A DNA stretch of 5,360 nt from Coriobacteriales bacterium (GTDB lineage Bacteria; Actinomycetota; Coriobacteriia; Coriobacteriales; UBA8131): contig JAISUQ010000156.1 of assembly GCA_031272005.1 (NCBI GenBank), positions 1 to 5,360 on the forward strand, read 5' to 3'. Below the pieces are notes generated by a model, which searched no databases, had not been told where the DNA came from, and saw nothing but the letters and a program-made list of their open reading frames with translations. Shown here piece by piece: positions 1-5,360 of the stretch; position 1 is the stretch's first letter; every line of letters starts with the position of its first letter. The translations under genes and the position numbers were made by a program.

Positions 1-22
1 AGCCGTTGATAGTCGCAACCTT

Positions 23-41
23 AAACAGTACCTGTTTTTTT
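23..41 (+). terminator. Weak possible terminator hairpin of an upstream gene
   Basis: AAACAG (23-28) and CTGTTT (32-37) form a perfect 6-bp stem with a TAC loop, followed by further T residues to base 41. Only two of the six pairs are G-C, so the stem is weak. It could end a gene left of the window, but its T-run merges into the FNR-like box, and it may be chance in an AT-rich spot. Confidence 0.2.
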
Positions 42-53
42 GATGCAGGTCAA
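40..53. promoter_or_regulatory. FNR/Anr-type binding site
   Basis: TTGATgcagGTCAA matches nine of the ten conserved bases of the FNR/Anr consensus TTGATnnnnATCAA. A G in place of the first A of the right half is, from memory, common in Anr sites. It lies upstream of the only large gene, and its centre (46.5) would put a class II start of transcription near base 88, about 80 nt before the chosen start codon. I infer activation under low oxygen, which suits an oxygen-sensitive BadF-type iron-sulfur protein. A CRP-family paralog (such as Dnr) could use the same box. The sequence cannot tell these apart. Confidence 0.65.
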
Positions 54-75
54 GACTTGTTTTTTGGAAATTTCG

Positions 76-88
76 CAGATTGTTGTGT
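76..88 (+). promoter_or_regulatory. Putative -10 element and transcription start of the activase gene
   Basis: CAGATT at 76-81 matches only three bases of TATAAT, but it lies where a -10 should be if the FNR-like box at 40-53 is centred at -41.5, giving a start near 88. A poor -10 with no -35 is usual for activator-dependent class II promoters. The call rests on spacing more than on the hexamer. Confidence 0.3.
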
Positions 89-107
89 GGTTGTTGCGTT
101 CGTCGAA

Positions 108-122
108 CAGCCGGCCCGGCTG
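108..122 (+). promoter_or_regulatory. GC-rich hairpin in the 5' leader
   Basis: CAGCCGGcCCGGCTG is a perfect palindrome with 7-nt arms. As RNA it would fold as a 6-bp stem with a GCC loop, about 46 nt before the TTG at 169. A smaller palindrome, GTTCGtCGAAC (98-108), abuts it. No T-tract follows, so it is not an intrinsic terminator. It might protect the transcript or affect translation, or be an operator. No function is shown. Confidence 0.35.
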
Positions 123-152
123 CTGGTCAAGTTCGGCACTGGAGCCGTTTTC

Positions 153-162
153 AGGCGGGGGG
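153..162 (+). promoter_or_regulatory. G-rich ribosome binding site that decides the start
   Basis: AGGCGGGGGG precedes three consecutive in-frame TTG codons (163, 166, 169). The G-run at 158-162 can pair with the anti-Shine-Dalgarno CCUCC, allowing one G-U pair, and ends 6 nt before TTG 169. The AGG at 153-155 ends 7 nt before TTG 163. Either beats the upstream TTG 40/ATG 43, which is preceded by a T-run and no purine-rich site. Confidence 0.5.
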
Positions 163-168
163 TTGTTG

Positions 169-3100
169 TTGGGTAGTTACCGCTTGGGCATAGATGTCGG
201 TTCCAAGACCATCAAGTTGGTGTTGCTGGATGAGGACGGGCGCATTGCGCTGTCCCAGTACCGCCAACACAAATCGGACATCCACACCACGATGCGCGAG
301 CTCCTGGCCAATACCCTCTGGCGCTTTGGCGACTGTGAGGCGCAGGCCTGCATCACCGGCTCCGGCGGCATGGGGCTGGCCGGGCTGCTGGGGCTGCCCT
401 TCGTTCAGGAGGTGGTGGCCACCCGCCATGGGCTGGAGCTGCTCTACCCGCAGGCCGATGTGGCCATCGAGCTGGGCGGCGAGGACGCCAAGGTGCTGTT
501 CTTGACCGACGGCGTGGAGCAGCGCATGAACGGCAGCTGCGCCGGCGGCACCGGCGGTTTCATCGACACCATCCGGGGCATGCTGGGCGTGCGGGCTGCC
601 GAATTCAACTCCCTGGCGACCAGCTACCGGACCATCTACCCGATAGCCTCGCGCTGCGCGGTCTTTGCCCAGGCCGACGTCCGGCCGCTGATCAACTCCG
701 GCGCCCGCAAGAGTGACATCGCTGCCTCGGTGCTGGCGGCGGTGGCCACCCAGACCATCACCGGCTTGTCCTGCGGTCGCCAGATCAAGGGCAATGTCGT
801 CTTCTTAGGCGGCCCGCTGCATGTCTACCCGCAGTTGGTGGAGGCTTTTCGGCGGATGCTCGGGCTGACCTTTGCCCAGTGCATCAAGCCCAAGGATGCC
901 CATCTGTTCGTAGCCAGGAGTGCGGCGCTGCTGGCCGGCAGCCCCAGGCTGGCTTTGCTGGCCGGCGCTGGCGAGTTGCAGGCGGAGGTGGGCGGCAAGA
1001 CACTGGGCAAGGCATTGGGGGCACAGGCACTGGGGACGCAGACACCGGGGACGCAGACACCGGACAAGACATCAGACAAGACATCGGACAAGACATCGGA
1101 CATGACATCGGACACGGTTCATCCGTCCTGTCCAACCACTCTGCAGTCACTTGGCGAGCGGCTCAGCAGCCTGACGACGGAGCAAAACGGCGCACTTATC
1201 CGCCTGGCACCGCTGTTCGCCAACGACCGTGAGCTGACCGAATTCAAAGCGCGCCACAGCCAGCATTGCGCACCCCGCAAGCGCTTCAGCGATTACGAAG
1301 GCGACGTCTTTATGGGCATCGACGCTGGCTCAACCACCCTCAAGCTGGTAGCCATCGACACCCGAGGGCAAATCCTCTATTCACACTATGGTCGCAACTC
1401 CGGTGACATCGTCGCAGCGCTGAAGCACGCCCTGGAGGAGTTCTACGCCGCCATGCCGCACGAATACGACGGCACCGAGCTGGCGATGCTGCGGCGCTGC
1501 CTGGTGACCGGCTACGGTGAGCAGCTGCTACGCGAGGCCTTCATGATCGATGCCGGGCAGGTCGAGACGGTCTGCCATCTGCGCGCCGCCCTGGAATTTG
1601 CCCCGGACGCTGATTTCGTCCTGGACATCGGCGGCCAGGACATCAAATGCCTGCGCGTGCACAACGGCACCATCGACGACATCATGCTCAACGAAGCCTG
1701 CTCTTCGGGCTGCGGCTCGCTGATTGAGGGCTTCTCCAAATCACTGGGCTATACCAGGTGGTCGTTCTCCGACATCGCCTTGCAGGCCCAAAGCCCGGTG
1801 GATCTGGGAACCCGCTGCACGGTGTTCATGACCTCGCGGGTGCGTCATGCCCAGAAGGAGGGGGTGCCGGCCGCCGACATTGCCGCCGGACTGGCCTTCA
1901 GCGTGGTGCGCAATGCGCTCTACAAGGTCATCGGCTGCGCGCACCCCGGACAGCTGGGCCAGCGTGTGGTGGTGCAGGGCGGCACCTTCTTAAGCGATGC
2001 GGTGCTGCGGGCCTTTGAGTTGGAGAGTGGCCTGAAGGTCGTTCGTCCGGACATCGCCCATCTGATGGGGGCTTATGGCGCGGCTCTGCTGGCTCGTGAC
2101 CAATACCGCAGCTGCAGCGAGGCAACGCAGCCGGGCAGGACCACCCTGCTGAGCCGTTACGACCTGATTGCGCTGAGGCAATCCACGCATACACAGCACT
2201 GCGCGGGTTGCGCCAACAACTGCCTGCTGACCGTCAACAGCTTCGCGCTGGGCAGTGCGGAGAAGCCGGGTACCTACAGCTGGCAGCGCGGACGGGCAGC
2301 GGGGGCGGCTGGGAAGGCTGGGAAGACCGGAGCAACAGGGGCTACGGAGGCAGCCGGGGAGCCCGGGGCTACGGAGGCTACGAAGGCGGCTGGAGCAACT
2401 GGGGAGCCCGGGGCTACGGAGGCGGCTGGAGCAGCTGAGGCTGTTGGGAAGGCTGGGGCGACAACGGCGCTGGAATTGGAAGGGCAAAAGGCGGAGAAGT
2501 ACGGCGAGCGCACCTTCATCTCCGGCAACCGCTGCCAGCGCGGCGCCCTGCTCTACAGCCAGGGCCGTGAACCCTCCGAGTCCTCTGAGACAGCCGCCGA
2601 AAAGCAGATGACCGGCATCAAACTGGACAGTGTCCGCCAGCCAGCAGACGGCCGGCTGGCAGAGAATCGGCCGTTCAACGCCTTTGCCCTGGAACAGAGA
2701 CTTCTGGCAGGCAGTCAGACAGCCAGGCGGCCAGCCAGGCAGGCAGGCAATCAGGCCGACCCTCAAATGAGTCGCCATCCAGACTGCCATACTTCAGGGA
2801 GCAGCACCACAGCTCAAGCATCGCCGGGCCTGACGAGCCCCGCGCTGAGCCCAGGCCGGCCTGAGCGCCTGCTGGGCATCCCCAACACCCTCGACCTCTA
2901 CGAGAGTTATCCGTTCTGGCAGGCCTGCTTTGGACATCTGGGTTTTACCGTTTTGCCCTGGCAGGCATCCAGCCCCGACATCTATCATCTGGGCGCCGGC
3001 AGGGTGATGTCCGAGGGCGTCTGCTTCCCAGCCAAACTGACCCACGGCCATGTAGCCAGACTGCTGGAGCATGGCGCCAACTACATCTTCATGCCCAGTG

Positions 3101-4746
3101 GTGGCAGCGTCTTCTCCGCACCTGCGGCCAGCGAATGCCCGGTTTCGCGCGAATATGTTAGCTTGATAGCTAACGATGTGGCCGAGCTGTCGGCAGGCCG
3201 CGCTGCACTGCTCAGTTGCGATCTGACCCTGGCTGACAGCCGGGGGTTGGCTGCGCTGGTGGCGGAAATGCTGTCTGAAACCGGAATCGGCGATGGGTTG
3301 GATATTGCCGCCGCTCTTAAGGCCGCTCGAGTGGCCCAACAGGCTTTTCTGGAGCGGCTCTGGCAGCAGGCAGAGGCTGCTCTGGCGGCGGTGGAGCAAT
3401 CTGATGGCCGCGCCGTGCTGTTAGCCGGCCACCCCTATCACAACGACCCCGGCCTCAGCCACGGTATCGACGAGCTGCTGGCGTCTCTGGGATTTGCGGT
3501 CTTCTCTCCGCTCAGTCTGGCACGGGCGATTGCGGCCAGCGAGCCGATGGCTGATGCGACTGCGAGCGCCATTCCTGCCGTCGCGGGCAATCCCTGCGCT
3601 GCCAGCTGGACCCGTGCGACCGCGCTCTACAGCCAGGCGCGCTTCGCCGCCGCGCACTCGAATCTGCAATTCGTGCAGCTGCATTCCTTTGGCTGCGGCA
3701 TCGACGCTCTGCTGCTGGAGGAGCTGCGCAGCATCATCGAAGCCGCCGCCAAGCCCTATACGGTGCTGAAAGTCGACGAGATGGTGGACCTGGCCGCCGT
3801 CCGCATCCGCCTGCGCTCGCTGGTTGCCGCCCTGGACAGCAATCCGGGCCTGCCGGTTCCAGATGCTGTGCGAGCCACCTCGCCACCAGTAAGCGCGACT
3901 GCACCGCAGACAGACACCGCTCCCCCGCCACATCAGACCGAAACCTGGCTGCTGCCGGCCCTGGCTCCGGAATACAGCGCACAGGTGGCTGCTACCCTGC
4001 GGCGGCAGGGCGTTGCGGTGGAGGCGCTGCCCGAACTCTCCCCTGCTGATCTCAACGCCGGCTTGCTGAGCTGCAGCAACGACCTCTGCATCCACATGCT
4101 GGCGGTTGCCGGTCAGGTATTGCGCCAGATAGAGACGGCGCCCGGGCAGGCGGCTGTTGTCATCGTGCCGCAATTGTGCATGGGTTGCCGAGGCGCCGAG
4201 CTGGCTGCCTACATCAACGGCCGCATCCGGCAGTTGGGCCTGACGACTGCAACCAGAGTCCGGGGCTTTCCATCAGCCAGCGACGCCGTTGTGCTCAATG
4301 CTGCGCAGGCAGCTGCCCTGGTGCCTCCCGGGCAGCCGCCAATCAGCTCCCCAGCCCCCGCCCCAGCCCGACGCCCGCGCATTGCCGTACTGGGCAATCA
4401 GGCACTGTTGTTTACCCCCTTCCTGAACAACCGCATCTGCGAGCAGATAAGCGCTGATGGTTGCGAACCGGTGCTGCCGGCCTTTGAGCAACTGGCGCTG
4501 ACCAACAGGCCGCTGGAGGCCTGTCTGCCCTGGGTCTGCAAGCAGGGTATTCGCGACGTCATCTATGTTCAGAGTTTCGGCTGCCTGAGCAGCCATGTCC
4601 ACGGCCGTGGCGCCGCCCGGCGTCTGCGCCAGCAATATCCCGACGTCAACATCACCTTCATCGACTACGACCCCGGCGTCAGCGAAGTCAACCAACTGAA
4701 CCGCCTGAAACTGGCCTTAAGCATCGCCAAACAGAACCAAAGATAG
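169..4746 (+). CDS. Large fused BadF/HgdC-type 2-hydroxyacyl-CoA dehydratase activase with DUF2229 and HgdB-like regions
   Basis: Cytoplasmic iron-sulfur protein, 1525 residues from the TTG at 169. HgdC/BadF relatives use ATP hydrolysis to push low-potential single electrons into 2-hydroxyacyl-CoA dehydratases or benzoyl-CoA-type reductases; the partner and substrate here are unknown. Seen in order: BadF domain 1 with GIDVGSKT (7-14), ITGSGG (62-67), IELGGEDAK (100-108), cluster-type cysteines C124 (NGSCAGGTGG) and C163 (SRCAVF); a repetitive linker (about 260-375); BadF domain 2 with GIDAGSTT (383-390), VTGYG (446-450), DIGGQDIK (486-493), NEACSSGCGS (C511, C515) and C550 (RCTVF). Then come CxxCxxxC (C678, C681, C685), a collagen-like insert, and SGNRC (C789). 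A DUF2229-like region starts near LLGIPNTLDLYESYPFW (about 901) and has VCFPAKLTHGH (C952) and ECPV (C990). The HgdB/COG3581-like part has AGHPYHNDP (1086-1094), SFGCG (1173-1177), KVDE (1201-1204), CSNDLC, CMGCR and SFGC (C1472). There is no signal peptide or membrane segment. The frame stays open upstream to TTG 40/ATG 43, but that adds an unconserved 43-residue tail, lacks a Shine-Dalgarno sequence and overlaps the FNR-like box. The start must precede GIDVGS, so TTG 163, 166 or 169 remain. Family sure; exact start and partner uncertain. Confidence 0.93.
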   Translation: MGSYRLGIDVGSKTIKLVLLDEDGRIALSQYRQHKSDIHTTMRELLANTLWRFGDCEAQACITGSGGMGLAGLLGLPFVQEVVATRHGLELLYPQADVAIELGGEDAKVLFLTDGVEQRMNGSCAGGTGGFIDTIRGMLGVRAAEFNSLATSYRTIYPIASRCAVFAQADVRPLINSGARKSDIAASVLAAVATQTITGLSCGRQIKGNVVFLGGPLHVYPQLVEAFRRMLGLTFAQCIKPKDAHLFVARSAALLAGSPRLALLAGAGELQAEVGGKTLGKALGAQALGTQTPGTQTPDKTSDKTSDKTSDMTSDTVHPSCPTTLQSLGERLSSLTTEQNGALIRLAPLFANDRELTEFKARHSQHCAPRKRFSDYEGDVFMGIDAGSTTLKLVAIDTRGQILYSHYGRNSGDIVAALKHALEEFYAAMPHEYDGTELAMLRRCLVTGYGEQLLREAFMIDAGQVETVCHLRAALEFAPDADFVLDIGGQDIKCLRVHNGTIDDIMLNEACSSGCGSLIEGFSKSLGYTRWSFSDIALQAQSPVDLGTRCTVFMTSRVRHAQKEGVPAADIAAGLAFSVVRNALYKVIGCAHPGQLGQRVVVQGGTFLSDAVLRAFELESGLKVVRPDIAHLMGAYGAALLARDQYRSCSEATQPGRTTLLSRYDLIALRQSTHTQHCAGCANNCLLTVNSFALGSAEKPGTYSWQRGRAAGAAGKAGKTGATGATEAAGEPGATEATKAAGATGEPGATEAAGAAEAVGKAGATTALELEGQKAEKYGERTFISGNRCQRGALLYSQGREPSESSETAAEKQMTGIKLDSVRQPADGRLAENRPFNAFALEQRLLAGSQTARRPARQAGNQADPQMSRHPDCHTSGSSTTAQASPGLTSPALSPGRPERLLGIPNTLDLYESYPFWQACFGHLGFTVLPWQASSPDIYHLGAGRVMSEGVCFPAKLTHGHVARLLEHGANYIFMPSGGSVFSAPAASECPVSREYVSLIANDVAELSAGRAALLSCDLTLADSRGLAALVAEMLSETGIGDGLDIAAALKAARVAQQAFLERLWQQAEAALAAVEQSDGRAVLLAGHPYHNDPGLSHGIDELLASLGFAVFSPLSLARAIAASEPMADATASAIPAVAGNPCAASWTRATALYSQARFAAAHSNLQFVQLHSFGCGIDALLLEELRSIIEAAAKPYTVLKVDEMVDLAAVRIRLRSLVAALDSNPGLPVPDAVRATSPPVSATAPQTDTAPPPHQTETWLLPALAPEYSAQVAATLRRQGVAVEALPELSPADLNAGLLSCSNDLCIHMLAVAGQVLRQIETAPGQAAVVIVPQLCMGCRGAELAAYINGRIRQLGLTTATRVRGFPSASDAVVLNAAQAAALVPPGQPPISSPAPAPARRPRIAVLGNQALLFTPFLNNRICEQISADGCEPVLPAFEQLALTNRPLEACLPWVCKQGIRDVIYVQSFGCLSSHVHGRGAARRLRQQYPDVNITFIDYDPGVSEVNQLNRLKLALSIAKQNQR
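1032..1109 (+). repeat. In-frame minisatellite coding the first inter-domain linker
   Basis: Two perfect 15-bp units GGGGACGCAGACACC (1032-1046, 1047-1061) are followed by four 12-bp units of the type GGACAAGACATC (1062-1109), the second and fourth each with one change. They encode GTQTP-type and DKTS-type peptide repeats (the latter at about residues 299-314) between the two BadF domains. Both periods are multiples of three, so copy-number change would keep the frame. The peptide is hydrophilic and probably an unstructured tether. Confidence 0.9.
2338..2423 (+). repeat. In-frame repeats coding a collagen-like Gly/Ala/Thr/Glu insert
   Basis: GGGGCTACGGAGGC occurs three times (2338-2351, 2365-2378, 2410-2423). 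The last two copies belong to a longer 23-bp perfect repeat (2356-2378 and 2401-2423) with a 45-bp, 15-codon period. The encoded peptide has GATEA and GEPGATEA repeats and lies in a longer low-complexity segment (about nt 2290-2475) that separates CxxCxxxC (C678-C685) from SGNRC (C789). The spacings of 27 and 45 bp keep the frame. Confidence 0.9.
2706..2754 (+). repeat. Short degenerate repeat in the third linker
   Basis: GGCAGGCAGTCAG (2706-2718) recurs as GGCAGGCAATCAG (2742-2754), a 12 of 13 match with a 36-bp period, inside a CAG/GGC-rich stretch. It encodes a Gln/Ala/Arg-rich linker before the DUF2229-like region and again keeps the frame. Confidence 0.55.
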
Positions 4747-4772
4747 CGAAGTGGCCTTTAAGAAGCCTATTG

Positions 4773-4808
4773 ATTAACTGCTTACCAAAGGTAACCGATA
4801 GAGTTAAT
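4773..4808 (+). other. Two-tier stem-loop just after the gene
   Basis: ATTAACT (4773-4779) pairs perfectly with AGTTAAT (4802-4808), and inside it TTACC (4782-4786) pairs with GGTAA (4790-4794) around an AAA loop. It begins 26 nt after the stop codon. It has no T-run, so it may stabilise the 3' end or be incidental rather than terminate transcription. A competing fold, CTATTG (4767-4772) with CGATAG (4796-4801, one G-T pair), is also possible. Confidence 0.35.
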
Positions 4809-4879
4809 GTTCAAGGACTGTAGAGGACTGCAAAGCAGAAACATGGCTTGGACATCAGGTCGAACATGAATTTTGGGGG

Positions 4880-5082
4880 TTTTTGGCACAAATTTGCGTT
4901 AGTTAGTGAAATTCGGCCTATAAATGCGGCAATTCGGGCTCGGTGACACCGCAACTTTTACGCTTGTTTTTGCAACAAGACCAGCTGCAAGCTATTTACC
5001 AGCACTTTTACCTCCACGCCGATTTTTATAGCAGAACGCACGGCATAAAATCCCACTAACTAACGCAAATTTTTGCCGAAAA
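4880..5082. repeat. Long inverted-repeat element (MITE-like or palindromic intergenic element)
   Basis: The arms are 4880-4913 and 5049-5082: 34 nt each, 30 paired, with a perfect 19-nt core AAATTTGCGTTAGTTAGTG (4890-4908) matched by its complement at 5054-5072. Inside, CTATAAA (4918-4924) pairs with TTTATAG (5025-5031), and CGGC (4927-4930) with GCCG (5018-5021), so the palindrome continues inward with an asymmetric gap. The interior also has small hairpins, CGGTGaCACCG (4941-4951) and CTTGTT/AACAAG (4963-4979). There is no transposase gene and no clear target-site duplication. A non-autonomous transposable element is the best guess; a structured RNA is possible. Confidence 0.7.
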
Positions 5083-5127
5083 ATGGCTTTTCTCGTGTTT
5101 GACCTCTGCTGCTTTGGAGAATCCCAA

Positions 5128-5162
5128 CCACTGTGTAGGCCCCTTTCCACTGCGGAGGCCCC
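5128..5162. repeat. 16-bp direct repeat pair
   Basis: CCACTGTGTAGGCCCC (5128-5143) and CCACTGCGGAGGCCCC (5147-5162) match at 14 of 16 bases with a 19-bp period. They lie between the inverted-repeat element and the G-run tract. This could be a tandem protein-binding site or a decayed tandem duplication; no regulator is recognised. Confidence 0.55.
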
Positions 5163-5285
5163 AATCACCGAGCAATACTCAATGCGTTGACAAGAAGGAC
5201 GGTTCTTACCGCCACGCACCGGAAACTCTGATTCAATTCCCAAACACCCGCCAGCCTGCAAATTTGATGAATTTTGAAGTGAAAT

Positions 5286-5344
5286 GGATTGGGGGGGATT
5301 GGGGGGATTGGGGGGATTGGGGGGATTGGGGGATTGGGGTTGGG
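5286..5344 (+). repeat. Tandem ATT-Gn repeat with G-quadruplex potential
   Basis: After GGATT, G-runs of 7, 6, 6, 6, 5, 4 and 3 bases are separated by ATT (five times) and finally TT. Seven runs of at least three G with 2-3 nt loops meet the usual pattern for a stable parallel G-quadruplex on the + strand. The unit is about 9 bp. It sits directly beside a palindrome at the window edge, so the full element may continue past base 5360. Confidence 0.9.
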
Positions 5345-5351
5345 ATCCCGA
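5340..5351. other. Palindrome at the end of the G-run tract
   Basis: GGGATCCC (5342-5349) is a perfect palindrome, extended by a T-G and a T-A pair to 5340-5351. It immediately ends the ATT-Gn tract. From memory, G-rich tracts ending in such palindromes resemble REP-type elements mobilised by RAYT (REP-associated tyrosine) transposases. No such gene is visible and the element is cut by the window end, so this is only a suggestion. Confidence 0.3.
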
Positions 5352-5360
5352 CTTCAGGTC

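Larger units (their letters stand above)
4747..5360. other. Non-coding, repeat-rich intergenic DNA; no gene recognised
   Basis: About 0.6 kb after the activase stop codon, visibly richer in A and T than the gene. No frame shows a recognisable protein or a start with a Shine-Dalgarno sequence. No tRNA or rRNA was seen, and no stem followed by a T-run that would make a convincing terminator for the activase gene. It contains the structures listed separately, plus a small 10-bp tandem repeat, AGGACTGTAG/AGGACTGCAA (4814-4833, 8 of 10 matching), and a 5-bp hairpin AAGAA/TTCTT (5192-5207). Confidence 0.7.

Noticed and set aside
40..168. N-terminal extension of the activase from TTG 40 or ATG 43
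   Set aside because: It lacks a ribosome binding site, overlaps the FNR-like box, and encodes residues with no resemblance to the family, which starts just before GIDVGS.
1990..2790. A 266-codon minus-strand frame and other long antisense frames inside the activase gene
   Set aside because: They are by-products of GC-rich codon use in the activase; their translations are low-complexity and have no family motifs.
3157..3174. GTTAGCT-TGAT-AGCTAAC hairpin within the coding sequence
   Set aside because: A 7-bp palindrome with a short loop is expected by chance once or twice in a window this size, and it encodes ordinary residues.
4884..4897. Sigma-54 promoter look-alike TGGCACaaatTTGC
   Set aside because: GG and GC are 9 bases apart instead of the required 10, no gene follows, and it lies in an arm of the inverted repeat.
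4894..4924. TATAAA at 4919-4924 with TTGCGT at 4894-4899 as a promoter
   Set aside because: The 19-nt spacer is too long, the -35 matches only in its first half, and there is no downstream gene on this strand.
5187..5192. Perfect -35 hexamer TTGACA
   Set aside because: No -10-like hexamer occurs 16-18 nt downstream (the sequence there is GC-rich) and no gene start follows within the window.
4992..5261. An 89-codon reading frame on the minus strand
   Set aside because: It starts with TTG without a ribosome binding site, runs through one arm of the inverted-repeat element, and has no recognisable domain.
5128..5344. Possible CRISPR array
   Set aside because: There are only two copies of a 16-bp unit with a 3-bp gap, and the G-tract has no spacers of CRISPR length.
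4851..5360. GACATCAGGTC (4851-4861) and GACTTCAGGTC (5350-5360) as a duplication flanking an inserted element
   Set aside because: A 10 of 11 match between some pair of sites in 500 bp is expected about once by chance, and the copies do not abut the inverted-repeat ends.

Overview
The window holds one very large gene on the + strand, a short regulated leader in front of it, and about 0.6 kb of AT-richer non-coding DNA behind it that is full of repeats. The gene is GC-rich. An FNR/Anr-type box lies upstream of it, and the window ends in a G-run repeat beside a small palindrome. Together these suggest a facultatively anaerobic proteobacterium, probably a gammaproteobacterium. The genus cannot be read from this sequence, and that placement is inference.

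Leader (1-168): a 14-bp FNR/Anr-like box (TTGAT-N4-GTCAA) is centred between bases 46 and 47. A weak -10-like hexamer follows at the spacing expected for a class II FNR promoter, with a start of transcription predicted near base 88. A GC-rich hairpin and a G-rich ribosome binding site come next. The longest reading frame would begin inside the FNR-like box, so the real start is more likely a TTG at 163, 166 or 169; I use 169.

Main gene (169-4746): a single 1525-residue chain of the 2-hydroxyacyl-CoA dehydratase activator (BadF/HgdC, 'archerase') superfamily. It carries two complete BadF ATPase domains in tandem, a four-cysteine motif, a DUF2229-like domain and an HgdB/COG3581-like C-terminal part. 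The ATPase and cysteine motifs are intact, so the gene looks functional. Its oddity is the linkers: three repeat-bearing low-complexity stretches (DKTS-type, Gly/Ala/Thr/Glu-rich collagen-like, and Gln/Ala/Arg-rich). The collagen-like one sits inside the four-cysteine motif.

Downstream (4747-5360): I see no convincing gene. The stretch has a small two-tier hairpin after the stop codon, a roughly 203-bp inverted-repeat element with 34-nt arms (19 nt perfect), a 16-bp direct repeat, and at the window edge a (ATT-Gn) tract whose G-runs shorten from 7 to 3 and which could form a G-quadruplex.

How the parts fit: oxygen limitation, sensed by an FNR/Anr-type regulator, would switch on an ATP-driven, iron-sulfur electron-transfer protein, which fits oxygen-labile chemistry. 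No dehydratase partner gene lies in this window and the substrate is unknown.
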